Source of the DNA: Paramacrobiotus metropolitanus
Taxonomy: Eukaryota > Tardigrada > Eutardigrada > Parachela > Macrobiotidae
DNA: 64,000 bases
Direction of reading: 5' to 3'
Assembly: GCF_019649055.1 (NCBI RefSeq)
Contig: NW_026570225.1
Span: 310,001-374,000, forward strand
The notes beneath the pieces are model-generated. The model saw only the letters and a list, made by a program, of their open reading frames with translations. It had not been told where the DNA came from and searched no databases. Shown one piece after another: positions 23,238 to 37,344 of this stretch. The position numbers and the translations under genes are program-made. Numbering within the stretch: position 1 is the first letter of the stretch; the number at the start of each line of letters is the position of its first letter.

Positions 23238-24007
23238 CACAATGTTTGACCGGTTGGATGGATTACACGGTTACGCAACCAAAGATTTATTGATGGACTC
23301 TGCATACGCACATCATGAAACGCTTTCGAAAATGTACAGATATTCTGTTCTCAATAAGGATTGCTGATGAACGGTTGTGTTAACAATAATTCGGTGGCGA
23401 TTTTTCAGAGCTCTGCGGCGCACTCGCTGCACTGTATAAGATAGCAGTAGAACTATAGTTTTTAACACTTTGCAGATTTGTAACGGCAGAAAACGGAAAT
23501 TGATTACATTATTTTGTGTCAGTGTCTATCATGTTGCTGCAGTTGTATGCGTTTAGCCTTTATATGAATCTAGGTTGTTGTTTTTTGACAGTATCTGGAT
23601 TTGCTGATTAATCTTTTGAGTTGTGAAAATTCGGGAACTGTAAACAACATGTACGAGTATTTAAGACGGAATAGATTACCGAGTAACAGTGCTGGTTTGA
23701 ATTTCAAACCGTTATACACCTTTAACTTTAAAATACAGCGCTTACTGCTAGAAAAAAAATACAAAAAAATTGTAAGCAGTAATTTCACGGTACAACGGCA
23801 CATTTAATCAAAATTCGCAATCAAGAACTAAGAACAGTATTAACTGAATGCCATGGTCATCTAGTCTCACTGGCCGCTGGGACTGTTTTCCGATCACCAA
23901 GATACACCATTCCCAAAAATAATATAACAAAATTTTGAGTTTTACAACAGAAAATGTTGGTCACAACGGTAAGTTGTAACGCAACTAATGAGATTCCGCA
24001 ATCCTCT
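23238..24007. other. Intergenic, tail-to-tail between Ariadne and eIF4E-like genes
   Basis: AT-rich 3' flanks of two convergent genes. Open frames on both strands at 23570-23807 mirror each other and show no domain. Nothing else seen. Confidence 0.4.
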
Positions 24008-25475
24008 TCAATAACCGTGATTTTGTTCTTGACCGTTCATTCGAGGCGAACGAGATGGCACAAAGAATTTCAGTCGAATGGCATTCATGTCCTTGCTGTC
24101 CTGCTCAATCTCCTTCTGAGTGGTGGCATTTGCACGGCGAATCAGGTTGTCCAAGCCCTTGTAGTTGATAATACCTCGAGCACCAACTTTTCCCAGCACC
24201 TGAAAGGTTAATGCAAAAATATGTTTACCGTTTCGCTGATTAATGAAATTAGTAAGTAATTATTCCTAACGTTGCATACTCCTGTCGCAGCACAATATTT
24301 CGAATTAGTCCAAGGAATTGTTATGCATAACTGCTTGAGCACAGAACTGCCAAACCTATGAGCAGTATACACACACACTTTATTAAAAAAAACACCGCAA
24401 AGTTCTCACTGCAAACACTACTGGTAGTCAAGCATGTCGATCAACAGTAAACAATGAAATAAGCGCAGTGAGACCCAACAAATGCGTACGCAAGTATGCA
24501 GAATACGAGTGCCGTAAGTATACCGCTCACCTCGGCCATATCGTTGCCAATGGTGCGTGCCAAGCGGAAAATGTCTGCATCGGGCATTCTCGAAGTCCAA
24601 AGGCGGAACTGAATGCTGGCCGGATCACGGTTACCTGGACGATTCGTGTTCTTAACAAACAGTCCCAACAGACGAGTCTCTTCGTACAGCTCATGCCCGG
24701 TCATCCAGGTAACCAGCGCGTGGAAGGCCTTGTCCAACACCAGAAACGGATCCGTCTGTGGGTCAAACTGGAAACGAAATTCACTGCCTGCAACAGCACA
24801 ACCGATTCAATAATGGAACTAGTTAACTAATCACATTAGTTTTGTTGCTTGTGGATCAGGGTTTTACTGACAATTAAGAAATATTTATACATCCAAAAGC
24901 TGAAAATAATATAGATATTAATAGTAGTGGAACATAATATTCGAGTGCATTCGTTGGCAATTGGGCATCAAAGTCAGCACATTATTAAAAATGCAGACAA
25001 AAAAGCGGAAGACAAACATTAGAACTGTAAATGTATCATTATGCATACCAGTGGCAGTATTATACTATACGATGTAACAATTCGTAATGCGCCTGCGTAT
25101 CGTTACATCCCTTGGTTCGATTTGTTCCTTACCGTTACGCGAGGCCGGATCTTCCCATTCAGGCTTCACAACAGGAAATCCATACTTTCCTCCTTGAAAA
25201 ATCGCGATAGCCCCACCATTGACATTCATCGACCACGACGGCGGGCCCGGTTTAAATGCTGGCAGTTTGTACAGCGTCTCCACTTGTTCTTTCGTATCGA
25301 ATGCGTCGATGGGACTCAAAGCTTCTCCATACGTTTCCACATCGTGACTGCAAGCCGGATCCACAACATAAATCGTCCAGGATGTCGACAAGTGCGAGTG
25401 TCCTCTGTAACATTTTTTTATCCCATTCCCGTTCGCCATCTTAGTGGGAAGGTTAGCTGTAGAGACCATCGACAT
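24008..25475 (-). CDS. EIF4E: Divergent eIF4E-family cap-binding protein
   Basis: This is an mRNA cap-binding protein of the eIF4E fold. Three exons on the minus strand, 25475-25133, 24787-24531 and 24199-24008, give 263 residues. Recognisable parts are STSWTIYVVD (human NRWALWFFKN), SPIDAFDTKEQ (human ISKFDTVED), KPEWEDPASRNG (human EPMWEDEKNKRG) and RLLGLFVKNTNRPGNRD with RLWTS (human VVNVRAKGDKIAIWT). The cap-stacking W102 equivalent is W107, followed by E108. The other cap-stacking tryptophan (human W56) appears replaced by Y49, as in 4E-HP. The dorsal tryptophan (human W73) that binds eIF4G and 4E-BPs aligns with E66. An insertion of about ten residues precedes WED. The start could be M1, M3 or M13; I chose the first ATG, at 25475. 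It may be a repressor or a germline-type eIF4E rather than the canonical initiation factor. Confidence 0.88.
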
Positions 25476-27072
<1,597 letters not shown>

Positions 27073-27736
27073 GTAATTCTACATCTCGAATAGACCAAAA
27101 CTGCGGCTCAGAATTACCCTTTGATTAGCGTTACGTATTGTGTTCACTCTCACAACAGCTCGCTGACCGTTTTGGGTTGTTACTTTAACCAAGCCTCGGA
27201 AACTGCTTTACGTTCTGCTTTGCGGCACTGCCGCAGCGGCAGTAAAGGATTTCAGGAATTTTTTTTGGAAATCTATTTGCGTTGCACTTCTGGATAATAT
27301 TGACTTTTGGATAACATTAATATGAATTTGTAGCAACGCATTTCCTGGCATACTGCCAATTCGTTTTTTGTTCCTGAATTTACGAACTGTTGCACAAAGA
27401 AATCAACAAATTTTATTAATATACTTGTACAAGCAAAATGCCATTTTCACTTAAACTCAAAAGATCGGCTAGCAAGAACAAATAAAACAACTCTTCCAGC
27501 CCTTTAGAACAGGAACTGTTGCACATATTATTAGCTTAATATTGGGCAGTTCTCGTATTGTACTGTGTTTGTACATAATGGTATTTTTGAATTAATACAC
27601 TTGCAGTCGATGAATAGTGTTAGCTATAACTTATACATGAAGTGATTTCGCACGGTAACATCAGTAGCAGTTGCAGTCGCAGAAATTACTGTTGTCCAGA
27701 AACGATGCATTGGTGTTGATGCCTGTAGCCGTTTGT
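27073..27736. other. Tail-to-tail intergenic region
   Basis: 3' flanks of MRM2 (+) and the coiled-coil gene (-). AT-rich, with nothing recognisable. Confidence 0.45.
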
Positions 27737-30356
27737 TCAGCTTTTTTCCAGTGCGCCAGGGGGCATACATACTAATTTTTCTAGTGGAATGTCGTATTTT
27801 TTATTATGTGCATCAAGGTCCTTGGTAACTCTTGCCAAATTGGATTGAATTTGATCCAGGTGGCACAGTGCTGAAGTTTGGAACACCGGAGACCGAACAG
27901 TGACCTTTTCGGCGTATACCACCGGTAGGCGGGCTTTGTCCAAATCTTGTAGCAGATCGGGATCCGCTGACACGTGCTCTTCCAACAGCTTGGACCATCG
28001 CTGCTTGATTTCTTCCCAGGTTTCAACCTCCTTCAAGAGGACGTTGTACTTCGCTCGTTGCGTATCAGAAACGGCTTGTTTCGCTTGCACATGGTTTGCT
28101 CCTCGCACTGTCCCTTCCTAGCAGACATATAAACTGACTTATATACGATTCTATATAGATAAACGAGTACCTATATAAACAGAAGTTACAGAACCACTTA
28201 TTGCCAGACAGGTACTCGTTTGTAATACTGTGTACCGTAAGACCGTAAAACATAAGAGCGTAAAACCAAACCACGCTGTAACGCAGTACTTCTACTGAAA
28301 GAACAGAAAAAACCCACCCACCCTTATTAACCTGCATATTCATAAGGACACCTTTTACAGTGGAAGGCATATAGATATGCAGGTTAATTAAAGGTCTGAA
28401 ATTTGAATGGATTTTTTGGCAGTGATTAGCGCCGGACCAGCCCACACGTACTTTTCGCAATGCGACATCAAGCAGGCTCATTCGCCGGTTATGTTCAATT
28501 TGCCACAATCTTTTCAGCTCCTGAAATTTCTGCCGAAGTTGTCTCAAATCTCGGTATCTCTCTTGTTTCTCTCTTGGGATTTGCGCCGAAAACTTCTTTA
28601 TTTGTTTCCTCATGAAATTCTCTGTTTTCTGCAAACCGCGTACTGTAATAATTGTACTAGTACTTATAAATAATACGTATACTTAGCATATTGCATGTGG
28701 AATTACAGTAGTCAAACGTTACCCTACCTATAAGTAATGGTACGCATAAGTACTTATGCAAATTTAACACAGATTATTGCTGAACTTGAATTAACATGAA
28801 TTCATCTATTTTATTGTTTTGCCAGTTAATGCATGCAATATTGCAAGCTTACGTCCCAGGCTTTCCAGGCGTGATACTGAGCTAGCTTGATGTGTATCTC
28901 TTCCTGTTTTTCCACCAGGTTTTGTTGCCATTCTGCAGTCGTACACGCAAAACGCAACGTAAGTACACCGTCGTGTGTCTGGACGACCGGAAGTGGCAGT
29001 TTTATCTCACTTGACTTTGACAGTGTTCGGCAAAGAGAGCGGCTTTAGCCAGGCGTTGGTCCAGTATCCGTTGAAGGACATTCTCTGTTTGCTCGCGGGT
29101 TAACGATTCCAGTGTCTCCTGTTCGTCCAGTTGATTACATAAGAATTCCTCACAGTTTTCCTGAAATTGCATTTTCATTGCAGTATCTGACATGAGTATC
29201 CCTGATGATCATAGAATATTTTTGCTTAATGATCGTACTTTTTCACGGTGAAATGAGTGAATTTGATCATCGATCCATTCTTTGTTTTTCAGTCTGAAAA
29301 CAATGTTTAGAGAAGGTTATGGGTGACAAAAAGTAAACTGAATATCATAATGATACGCTGAATTTACAGGTAAGTTTCCCGTTCTTTACTGCGCTGTTCC
29401 TGTTGTCCACACTGCAAGAGACTGCAATTCATTTCTAAAGGCAAGGCACAATTAATATCAAACTTAATTAAGTGCACTTTGTAAGGCATGCTATCCATTG
29501 TTGAAAGAATCAAGAAGATTTCCAAATCAGTTAGAATTTCAAATTAGGTATTGTACTGGAGGTACAGCCTTAATTAAATAATTCCAAGTGTACTCGAGAG
29601 CTTCAATTTTAATGCAGTTCCTTAATATTCGTGCGAAGTACTGCATATAAATACGTTTTCTAGTTAACTGCCACTCACTCTTTATGCACTTCGGCGACTT
29701 TTTCCAAAGCCATTCGTTGTAGTTCATCATTAGTCAGAGGATTGTAGAAGGTTTTTCCGCCATCGGAAACTAGTTCTCCTTCAGATTCCCCCGAATTAGT
29801 CGGATTGCGTTTTCGAAGTACACCGTTTAATTTCTTATCCGTTTCTGACTCCAAAATTTTAAAGTGGTAGTTAATCAGTTATATAAAGTAAGTAACGGTA
29901 GTACGATATTTCACGTAAGTAAATTATTTCCTTCACATATGAATTTGCATGGCCTTTAATAATTCTAACTTCTGAGATGTGCAAAAAACACTCACTTCCG
30001 GTGCGACTTTTGCTTGGTCGATTTTTAGAAGTGGTACCGGATGATTGCTCGGTACTTCTAAATTCAGAATTAATTTGTTCTGCATTTTCTATATTCAGTG
30101 CATGCATATCCGGATTGCTGTCCATTGGTTGATCCAAGGATGCTTCCATTTTCTCGTACCAATCTGTCGGCTTGCAGACGGCACTTTTCGTCCAGGATAC
30201 GTGGGCGACTGGTTTGACTGCATCATTTTGCAAAGTCAGCGTGCAGCGTTCGCCGGTATGCGAATCAAGTACCCGTGCTGTGGGGCTAGGTAAAATGTGC
30301 GCTCTCTGGACATCCGGTGTCAGATCAGGAATCTCGGCCGGCACAGTGCGCACCAT
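27737..30356 (-). CDS. Coiled-coil protein of unknown family (489 residues)
   Basis: Eight exons on the minus strand join in phase: 30356-29996, 29844-29679, 29421-29368, 29293-29239, 29160-29011, 28978-28853, 28628-28452 and 28117-27737. Residues 1-175 are polar and low in structure. From about 176 to the end the chain is largely coiled coil, with tryptophan-bearing stretches such as KNKEWIDDQIHSFHREK, AEWQQNLVEKQEEIHIKLAQ and VETWEEIKQRWSKLLEEH. The exon 6 acceptor gtccag|ACACACG was chosen because the nearer actgcag acceptor is out of phase. The C-terminal part (ETWEEIKQRW, then helices) faintly recalls kinetochore Dsn1 and axonemal coiled-coil proteins, but I do not recognise a family. 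Phase agreement across eight exons makes the gene itself likely. Confidence 0.75.
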
Positions 30357-30677
30357 TCACACGGACGCAACATCAACGTGCGTTATTATTGGTTTACAGA
30401 ATCTGATAAAGCATTGTTGCAGAACAGTAGTGTCACATATTTAGCCACACCCAGACAAAAATAGTAAGAGAGGGTTTTATTAGGTAAGCGTGACCGGAAT
30501 ATTTGTAGATGACCTTTGGTCAATCTGCAATCCATAGTAACCACTAATATTTTTATAATGCATCTTTAATGCAACAACTGTACATCTGTGCAATACGTAC
30601 TGTGCTCGTAAAATGCTGACAAAACTGATACAAATACACAATCACTTTAATATTAACCCACACTCAAAATCAAAAAC
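30357..30677. other. Gap between coiled-coil and astacin genes
   Basis: Both flanking genes are on the minus strand, so this is the promoter of one and the 3' region of the other. A minus-strand AATAAA (TTTATT at about 30473) could be the astacin gene's polyadenylation signal. Confidence 0.45.
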
Positions 30678-33600
30678 TCAAATCATAACAAAATCATCAA
30701 TCATCTCTCTAATCATAATCATAACAATACCATATGGTTTACGTAAAACACAATAAAACTGAATTTGAAAGGCGGCAAGCTGCTTGGCTGTCAGCAAAAT
30801 GCCGACTGGAAACTCCTGGGAAACCCATTCTCCACCTGTTGCATTCAGATAAATAAAATTAAAAAGCTCTGCATATGCAATGGTTACTTACGCGTTTACA
30901 ATACACTGAATACAGCAAAGTCGACGTATACTATACGTCTATAAAGTATAAACAACGTCGTAGGACATTACCAGAAGCATATGCCGTTTTGTTAGATAGA
31001 TCTGATTCCCTCGAAATATCAACAGGCGTCCATCGGCAACATTGACGATTAGATCATGATGAAGAGGCAATCCGGATTGCTGTCAAAACAGTTCCAGTAT
31101 TAATTACAAAGAAATGGATTCGGTTCTCAGAGAAACAGAAGATTTACCTGCGTGAAGTGAAATCGTTGCAAAATTGCATCATTAGTGCGTTCGTATTGGT
31201 AAATGGTCGACCCTGAAAAAAGCAAAAGCGGTTGATAAAAAGTAGTGTTAATTAAACTGGGAAATCCAAAATCCCATAATTGGGCAACCAACGCAAGTTA
31301 TTTGCCTTTATGCACCGCCACCATATAACATGTATTATACTCTACAATTTACACATTATAAAGTGTTAAATTTTTGTTGATGATATTTTAATGGCGTTGT
31401 CCTCCGTACTTGAAATAATAAAACACACATTTACACACGCCAAGAATATGGTAATACATTCACGTGCTTGACGCAGACTGTAAGTGGTCATTGCACTTCA
31501 AAAAATTCCACATACCGTCCGAAAAATATAACTGGTTATCGAACTCAAAAACAGCCTTGACCGTTATGTTGGGCAAGGCAAAAAACTGTAGAGTGGGTGC
31601 GGCATCTGAGATCATATCCGGTTCCAAAGATGGCAGTACGAAGGTGGTTCCATTCTGAAATACTCTGCGTTAGTTTGGTTGTTTCGACCTTTAAGAAAAA
31701 CCAAAAAATGATTGTTGGCGCTGTCAATACTTCAAAAAAGTAGAAGTTATTCTCGAAGAAAACCACGGCATCAAAGCGCTTCGGAACCGCTGGACCGCTC
31801 AGCTCGACAGTCGAGCGTGGTTTCACATACGACGTCACAAACCGTCCGAGCCCTGCTTCTTTAAAAATCCAGTAATATCCTTCTGCAAATTCGAAACATA
31901 TAAGCAATCTCTTCAGCATTTCATTAATTTTTACTTTTTAGTTGCCTTTGAATACAGATGCGTTGCCACATGTTTGTTGCACAATTTCTTTTGATTAATT
32001 TAATTTTCAGAGCAGAAAAACGGATGAAAATGCAATTACAAATAATGGCTGTTGTAAATTTTGGTGTACTTTTGAATAAAAACAACTCTCCGTCGTTCCA
32101 CAGCACAGCGTCGATGCGACCTCCGCTATTGCAAATCGCCGGTGTGCCGACAAATACCACGGTCTTCTTTCGCGCAAGGTTAGTAATGTTATCCACACCG
32201 ACATCGCGCAGCGTATTTTGTTGTACCGCTGGACATCTGTATGCCACATTGACCTTACGAATGTCAATTTCGCTCAGTTTTAAACGCTGTCCCAGCCTGT
32301 CAGGACGTGCGTTGACTGCAATAGAAGTAGTGAAAGTAATGCACAAAACAGTTTGGTATAGTACAGCATAAAAAATGTGCTCAGTCGAAATATGAACCGC
32401 GTAAAAATTTTTACATGGATAGACTGTATAAGATGCGCGGTTTTTGCTGAACGCCACAGCGGAATAGTGCATAACCGAATCGTAATCGTATGGTTGTCCG
32501 AGAGTATCCACAGTCCATGGAGCATATGTTTGGAAATTTGCTGCATAACCTGCATTGAAGGCGTGTTAGAAACAGCTGCAATACACGTAACAGTAAAACG
32601 TCGGCATTATATACAGAAACATTTCTTTGTAAACTCTTATTTATGTCGGGTTGATTATCTGGGTTGTTCAGCTAAAACCCTCGAAATTAGTTCAGTATAT
32701 TGGTTTAATATATAGCACTATACTTACCATTGTGTATTTTTTACCTGTGAGTGCACCGGTTTCTAACCGAAAATATAACCTGGCCACAAAGTTAACCGTA
32801 TTTTGCTATGGTTTCCCGGTTTAGTTTAGACAATTTCGCATCTTTTTATTGCGGCATATTATTATAACTAGGTTTTATCGAATATGCTGTTGGTAGATTT
32901 ACCTGGCAAAATGTCATCCCAGATAATTTTAACGTTTGCATCGCGGTCTGGTCGCGAATGCTCGTGAAAGAATCTAGAATAATACAGTATTCAAGGTCAG
33001 TGATAGATGCAGATTACATGCATTATGCAATTATATCGAGTATTTGTAACTGTAGCTCTGCGATGTAAAGATTTCAGCACAACACAGTATTTACGATTAA
33101 TGCCACTCCACGCCCAAAGTGCCGTAAATATTGCACAGTCTGCCGTACAATAGCCCGCAATTCTTAGAAAGAACGTACGTTACTGTACATAATGGTGAAT
33201 GCTTGACCCGTAAATATCCAAAGATGCATGTCATTAAAACAGAATCGATCTATGCATACAATGATGTTAGTATGCACTATCATTACAGGTATGATAATCA
33301 ATAACTCACCCAATATTATGCAGTATTTCGTGGATTGTCGTTCCAATTAGGGTCACGCAACCGGGAATCTTCAAGTACATCGTCTGTTTTCCTCCTGCAA
33401 ATTGGATAGTTGTACTTGTCTCAAATGTGATAACGCTTGATCGAGCAACTACAAACTGCAACAACGGTAAGCTGCCGGCAAGTACACAGTTAACGTGTGG
33501 ATGAAAAAAAATGCTTAATTGTCGATATTCACAAGATAGTGACTGTACTAACGAAACACATGCTAAACGCGATATGTACTAACTAATCTATAAATTAATA

Positions 33601-34830
33601 CTACATACACTGCTGAGTAGTACTTTCTTCTAATCGCTTATCTAAATAAATAAGTGTTACCTTGTCTTCCGACGTGAGAAGAGCATCCTCTCTGTGGGCT
33701 ATGGGTGATGAATATGTAGTCGTTCTCGGTGGTTCGCGGTACGAACCGGATGCAGGTGTAGAGGTGATACTGGCGTAGTGCATCGAGAATCAGTGCACGT
33801 TGCGCCCTCGAGTACGGTGCTTGAGGATCGATGACCACCGGGATGCGATGACTCGGCCAGTGAAACAGCTGAGCGGAAACAAAATTTTTCGCTTCGATCT
33901 GCAAAGCCGGAATGTTTATCTGCTGTAAATTATTCTAGCGGAAACTGACAAGCAATACCAAAGGAAAATAAGGTATTTAGGTGTGTTTAGGACAAAAATA
34001 AGGTTTTTAGGCGTTTTTTTAACTTTCAAGTCAGCAAATAATAATTTTTATATTAATTGTAGGTTTAACAGTTGTAGGTATAACGTCGTTCAACACCTTT
34101 AAACAAGCATAGAAGTATAGTATAAATTAATAACTACGTAGTATAGCAAAGCAACATAATAATAATATCGCTGCGTACACGCGAATGCGATTAAATTGTA
34201 AATGGTTTTTATATAGGACTATCAAAAATAGGATATTTTCCACAACGAGCATTTGCATTTTTTCCAGTACTGTATTCGATGCAGAAGATATGTACGAGTT
34301 TAATTGCTAACCGTTCCATTTGCCGTAACGACAAGAGAATTGTTTGTTATTATGATATCATTCTCCAATGTTTCAATTCCCTCGTTCCCTGGAAAACTGG
34401 TCGTAAATTCCTTATTGATCATGAATGAAGAAACTGACGAAATTTTAAAATGACAAATCACCATAAATTTCTTCGTAGTTCAGAGACACTTTTGGTTGCC
34501 AGTTGGGGTGTGTGCGATTCAACTGCTCCCAAGGATCCAGATCTAAACAATTGAATGAAAGATGGTCTTTATATAGACTACTTACTTGCTAATTTACTTG
34601 CTACGTACTTGTATTCTTACATTTTAGGCCGTATGTCCAGGCTGCTAATTTTAAAAAAATGCCTGTATTATCTCAGAAAATTGCTTACTCTTGGTGAAAG
34701 GCTCGCGCGAATCAGTCCACGGGTGAATTTGACGATCTAAATCGGTCCGGTGCAGTCGGGTTCTTAGCGTAGATGCCACAAGGATCGTGGAAAAGTATAT
34801 AATAAATGTTGCAATAGTGCTAAGATACAT
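30678..34830 (-). CDS. Secreted astacin metalloprotease with C-terminal hemopexin propeller
   Basis: A zinc endopeptidase of the astacin family fused to a hemopexin-like domain. Thirteen minus-strand exons agree in phase: 34830-34689, 34542-34462, 34388-34312, 33919-33661, 33394-33310, 32973-32903, 32549-32415, 32315-32070, 31882-31731, 31654-31516, 31212-31148, 31079-30972 and 30815-30678. They give 565 residues. A signal peptide (TIATFIIYFSTILVAS) and a propeptide lead to the catalytic domain, about 105-297. The zinc motif is HEILHNIGFFHEHSRPDR (H208, E209, H212, H218) and the Met-turn is SVMHY (M265, Y267). The catalytic domain ends KVNVAYRC. Four hemopexin-like blades follow: RIDAVLWNDGELFLFKKG, RFDAVVFFENNFYFFENG, VKAVFEFDNQLYFSDGS and DLIVNVADGRLLIFRGNQ. 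No CUB, EGF, TSP or ShK domain is present. The last exon's final 20 residues are of low complexity, so the true end may lie in a further exon. Confidence 0.92.
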
Positions 34831-35287
34831 TCTTATGACCTTTGCTGACAAGGATTATTCACGTAATAACTATTGTCATAATTAATACGCGAGCGGCAAA
34901 TCTTTAGATTTTATCACGCAAGATAGTTTGGTTTATAACAGTGGCTTGCCATTTGGAAAAAGTATCAAAACCGTAATCGGGATGCATTAACAAGAGCCAA
35001 GTGACGGTGACGAAAAAGCCTTCAAAACAGCTTCAGAGGACACCCGGATGCTCCTCTTTTATTTGGTCACTATTCAGTATTCACAAACCTATAAACCAAG
35101 CAATCGTGCATACAGCCTTACCGCCCGTAGCAGCGGTCTCTGACCATTCATTATTTTGCTTTGATCGTCCAAAAACCAGAGTTCCAAACGCGCGGACTGA
35201 TTTTTACTGTTTTTGAAGTTTTTTAGGTTTGCGCTTAGTTTGTTTTAGTTGTTGAGGTTTTAGTTCAAGTGAATTTTACCTTCGAGT
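34831..35287. other. Shared upstream region of astacin and RMI1 genes
   Basis: A 457-base head-to-head gap. An open frame at 35001-35216 has no recognisable domain. It is presumably a bidirectional or paired promoter. Confidence 0.4.
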
Positions 35288-37016
35288 ATGTTGCAAGTGA
35301 GAGCATATTTTACCAAAGAAAACATTATCCTCCCGGAGCCTGTTCTGTCTCAGCTTTGTAGAGCAGCCCAAGCACAGTCTTTGAATGAACGCGAGGTATC
35401 TTTGACGACGAGTGAACATTAATTTTTGCTGGCTTTGGTTTATCATCTAGAGTACAGTCTGAGACAATCGTGCCTCTTGCTCCTAGATAGAGCACCTGTG
35501 TTTTGATTTATGGAGGAATAGCGATCTGCGGGCATGGAATCTTCCTCCACAACAGTCCCCTTTAGCCAAAGTGACGAAGAAGTCGACGGTGTTTGAGATC
35601 TCTGAGTCGATCATTCTACAGGTTTGACTGACTGCAGGCTCGACTTACTGAATCCGTTGACTTCTTGTAAGTAGAGGTTTGACTGTACGGTTGTTTTAGA
35701 GTTTTTCTGGCGTCGTAGATTGATTTCCTCCGCGATATCAGTCGTCCAGCATACCAACAATTACAGAAAGTGATCAATCGGTTTGGTGAAAATGTTCTTG
35801 TCTCCGAAGAACAGGAAGCAGCTGCTCACGACAATACAACCGTAACAACTGCTTCAGTATCCAACAAAAACAAAACAGTAAGTAATTACAAAAAACTTAT
35901 CGTTAAATTTGCCAACGGGAAAGTGAAGAACGTACATTAATTTGAGATATGCAAAATTTTTTGCTCTGGAAGTAGCATTTATTTTAGCAATACATTTCAG
36001 CATTTATTTTAGAATTATCTTTAAATCGCCCAAACCATGTGATTTATTGCAGAAAGAGGAAAGCAGTGGAAAGCGTGTGTTGTTAGTTGAGTTTACCGAT
36101 GGTGTGACAACTATTCGCGGCATGGAGTATAATCCCATTAGCCAGCTGAGCACATACACTCCGCCTGGCACTAAAGTAATTCTGGAACAGTCAATTGCAA
36201 CAATTAGTATACTGTCTCGCGTTTATTTAATTAATTTTGTTTACCGTTACTCCGCTCGCACTCAGGTTCGGCTGCTGCCGCCGATAACATGCCGAAGAGG
36301 CATGATGCTGTTGAAGAGTGCGAATATCCAACTCATTGGCGGTAGTGTCCCGGAACTCTGCGCAAAACATGCGCAAAAATACGTGCTGGCCTCCGTTTTG
36401 TGAGTGTTCACCCGGAAATTAAGGATAATGAAAGCAAATTCAACGGAAATCTTTGCTCTCAGTGAATATTCTAATTAACACAAATGCATATCAGCGTTTA
36501 TTGCTATATATTATCATTATAGATATATATGCTTTATTAATGTTATGTCCACGTTTCGGAAATTTTAGCGGTTATAAAATTGAATGTTCATGATTTATGG
36601 ACTCATGCTCTCACGATATATCTCACGCTGTGTTTCATGTGCTTTAGATAATGTTATATCTATATATACAAAATACTGATTTACTTGTAAGTACTTGAGA
36701 TTTGACTTTCAGGAAAGGAAAAGAGGGTTTTCTGGCCGAAATGGAAAAGGCAGCGCCTCCTTGTCCTCCACCAACAGCGACAGTTAGACAGGACGCCACC
36801 ATTGCTACAACGATTAGTGCTCAACAGGCTGCGGACGGTGATTCTGCCTTTGACCCGGAAGGAGATGCTTTTATGGCAGCTCTCCCTATGGACGAATTCT
36901 TGCCCATGGATTCTGTCGATACTGATGATTTCCTGTCTAAGGCTCTCGACGCGTACGAAACGCAGAACCTAACACCCAATACGGATTCCGCTGATAATGT
37001 GATAATCATAGACTAG
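35288..37016 (+). CDS. RMI1: RecQ-mediated genome instability protein 1 (RMI1), short form
   Basis: RMI1 is the OB-fold subunit of the BLM-TOP3A-RMI complex that dissolves double Holliday junctions. Supported exons are 35288-35395, 35522-35621, 35719-35877, 36053-36175, 36266-36399 and 36713-37016. Matches to human RMI1 are DLRAWNLP (DLRDLEHP), DISRPAYQQLQKV (DVSQPAYSQIQKL), FTDGVTTIRGMEYNPI (LTDGIVQIQGMEYQPI), PPGTKVRL (PPGTKILI) and RRGMMLLKSANIQLIGGSV (RLGVLLLKPENVKVLGGEV). An extra small exon at about 35451-35502 is needed to link exons 1 and 2 in phase but is uncertain. The protein is only about 310-330 residues. It lacks the second OB fold that binds RMI2 in human RMI1 (625 residues). 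The last exon is acidic and ends NVIIID, which resembles a SUMO-interacting motif. Confidence 0.9.
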
Positions 37017-37344
37017 CAAATTAAATATTGGCTACTATTACTGCAACTTTGTATCTGATGTTGCACCTTTCTTGAACGAATCAACTTTGTTTCAGAAAAC
37101 CTTGTCCGTTTTGCCACAGTATAATTAATATTCAGTATTAATCACAAACTCAGTTCTGTTATTACCTATGTTTCTTTAAGCAACCGCAAGATGTAAGGTG
37201 GTATTGTATTCGAAACACATGGCACTGTACTGCTGGAAAGTTTGAAACGCGTTTTCCAACAGTCAGTGCTGTTAAAACAACCATTCAGAAAACGATACTA
37301 AACATCCATAATTCATAAAAGAGGGCATACACAGCTTGCAACCT
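37017..37344. other. Tail-to-tail gap between RMI1 and MPP10
   Basis: 3' flanks of two convergent genes. Nothing else seen. Confidence 0.45.

Noticed and set aside
36176-36265. Read-through GVTTIRG exon continuing to EQSIATISILSR in RMI1
   Set aside because: The donor AAA|gtaatt and acceptor ctcag|GTT remove it and restore the family match PPGTK-RL.
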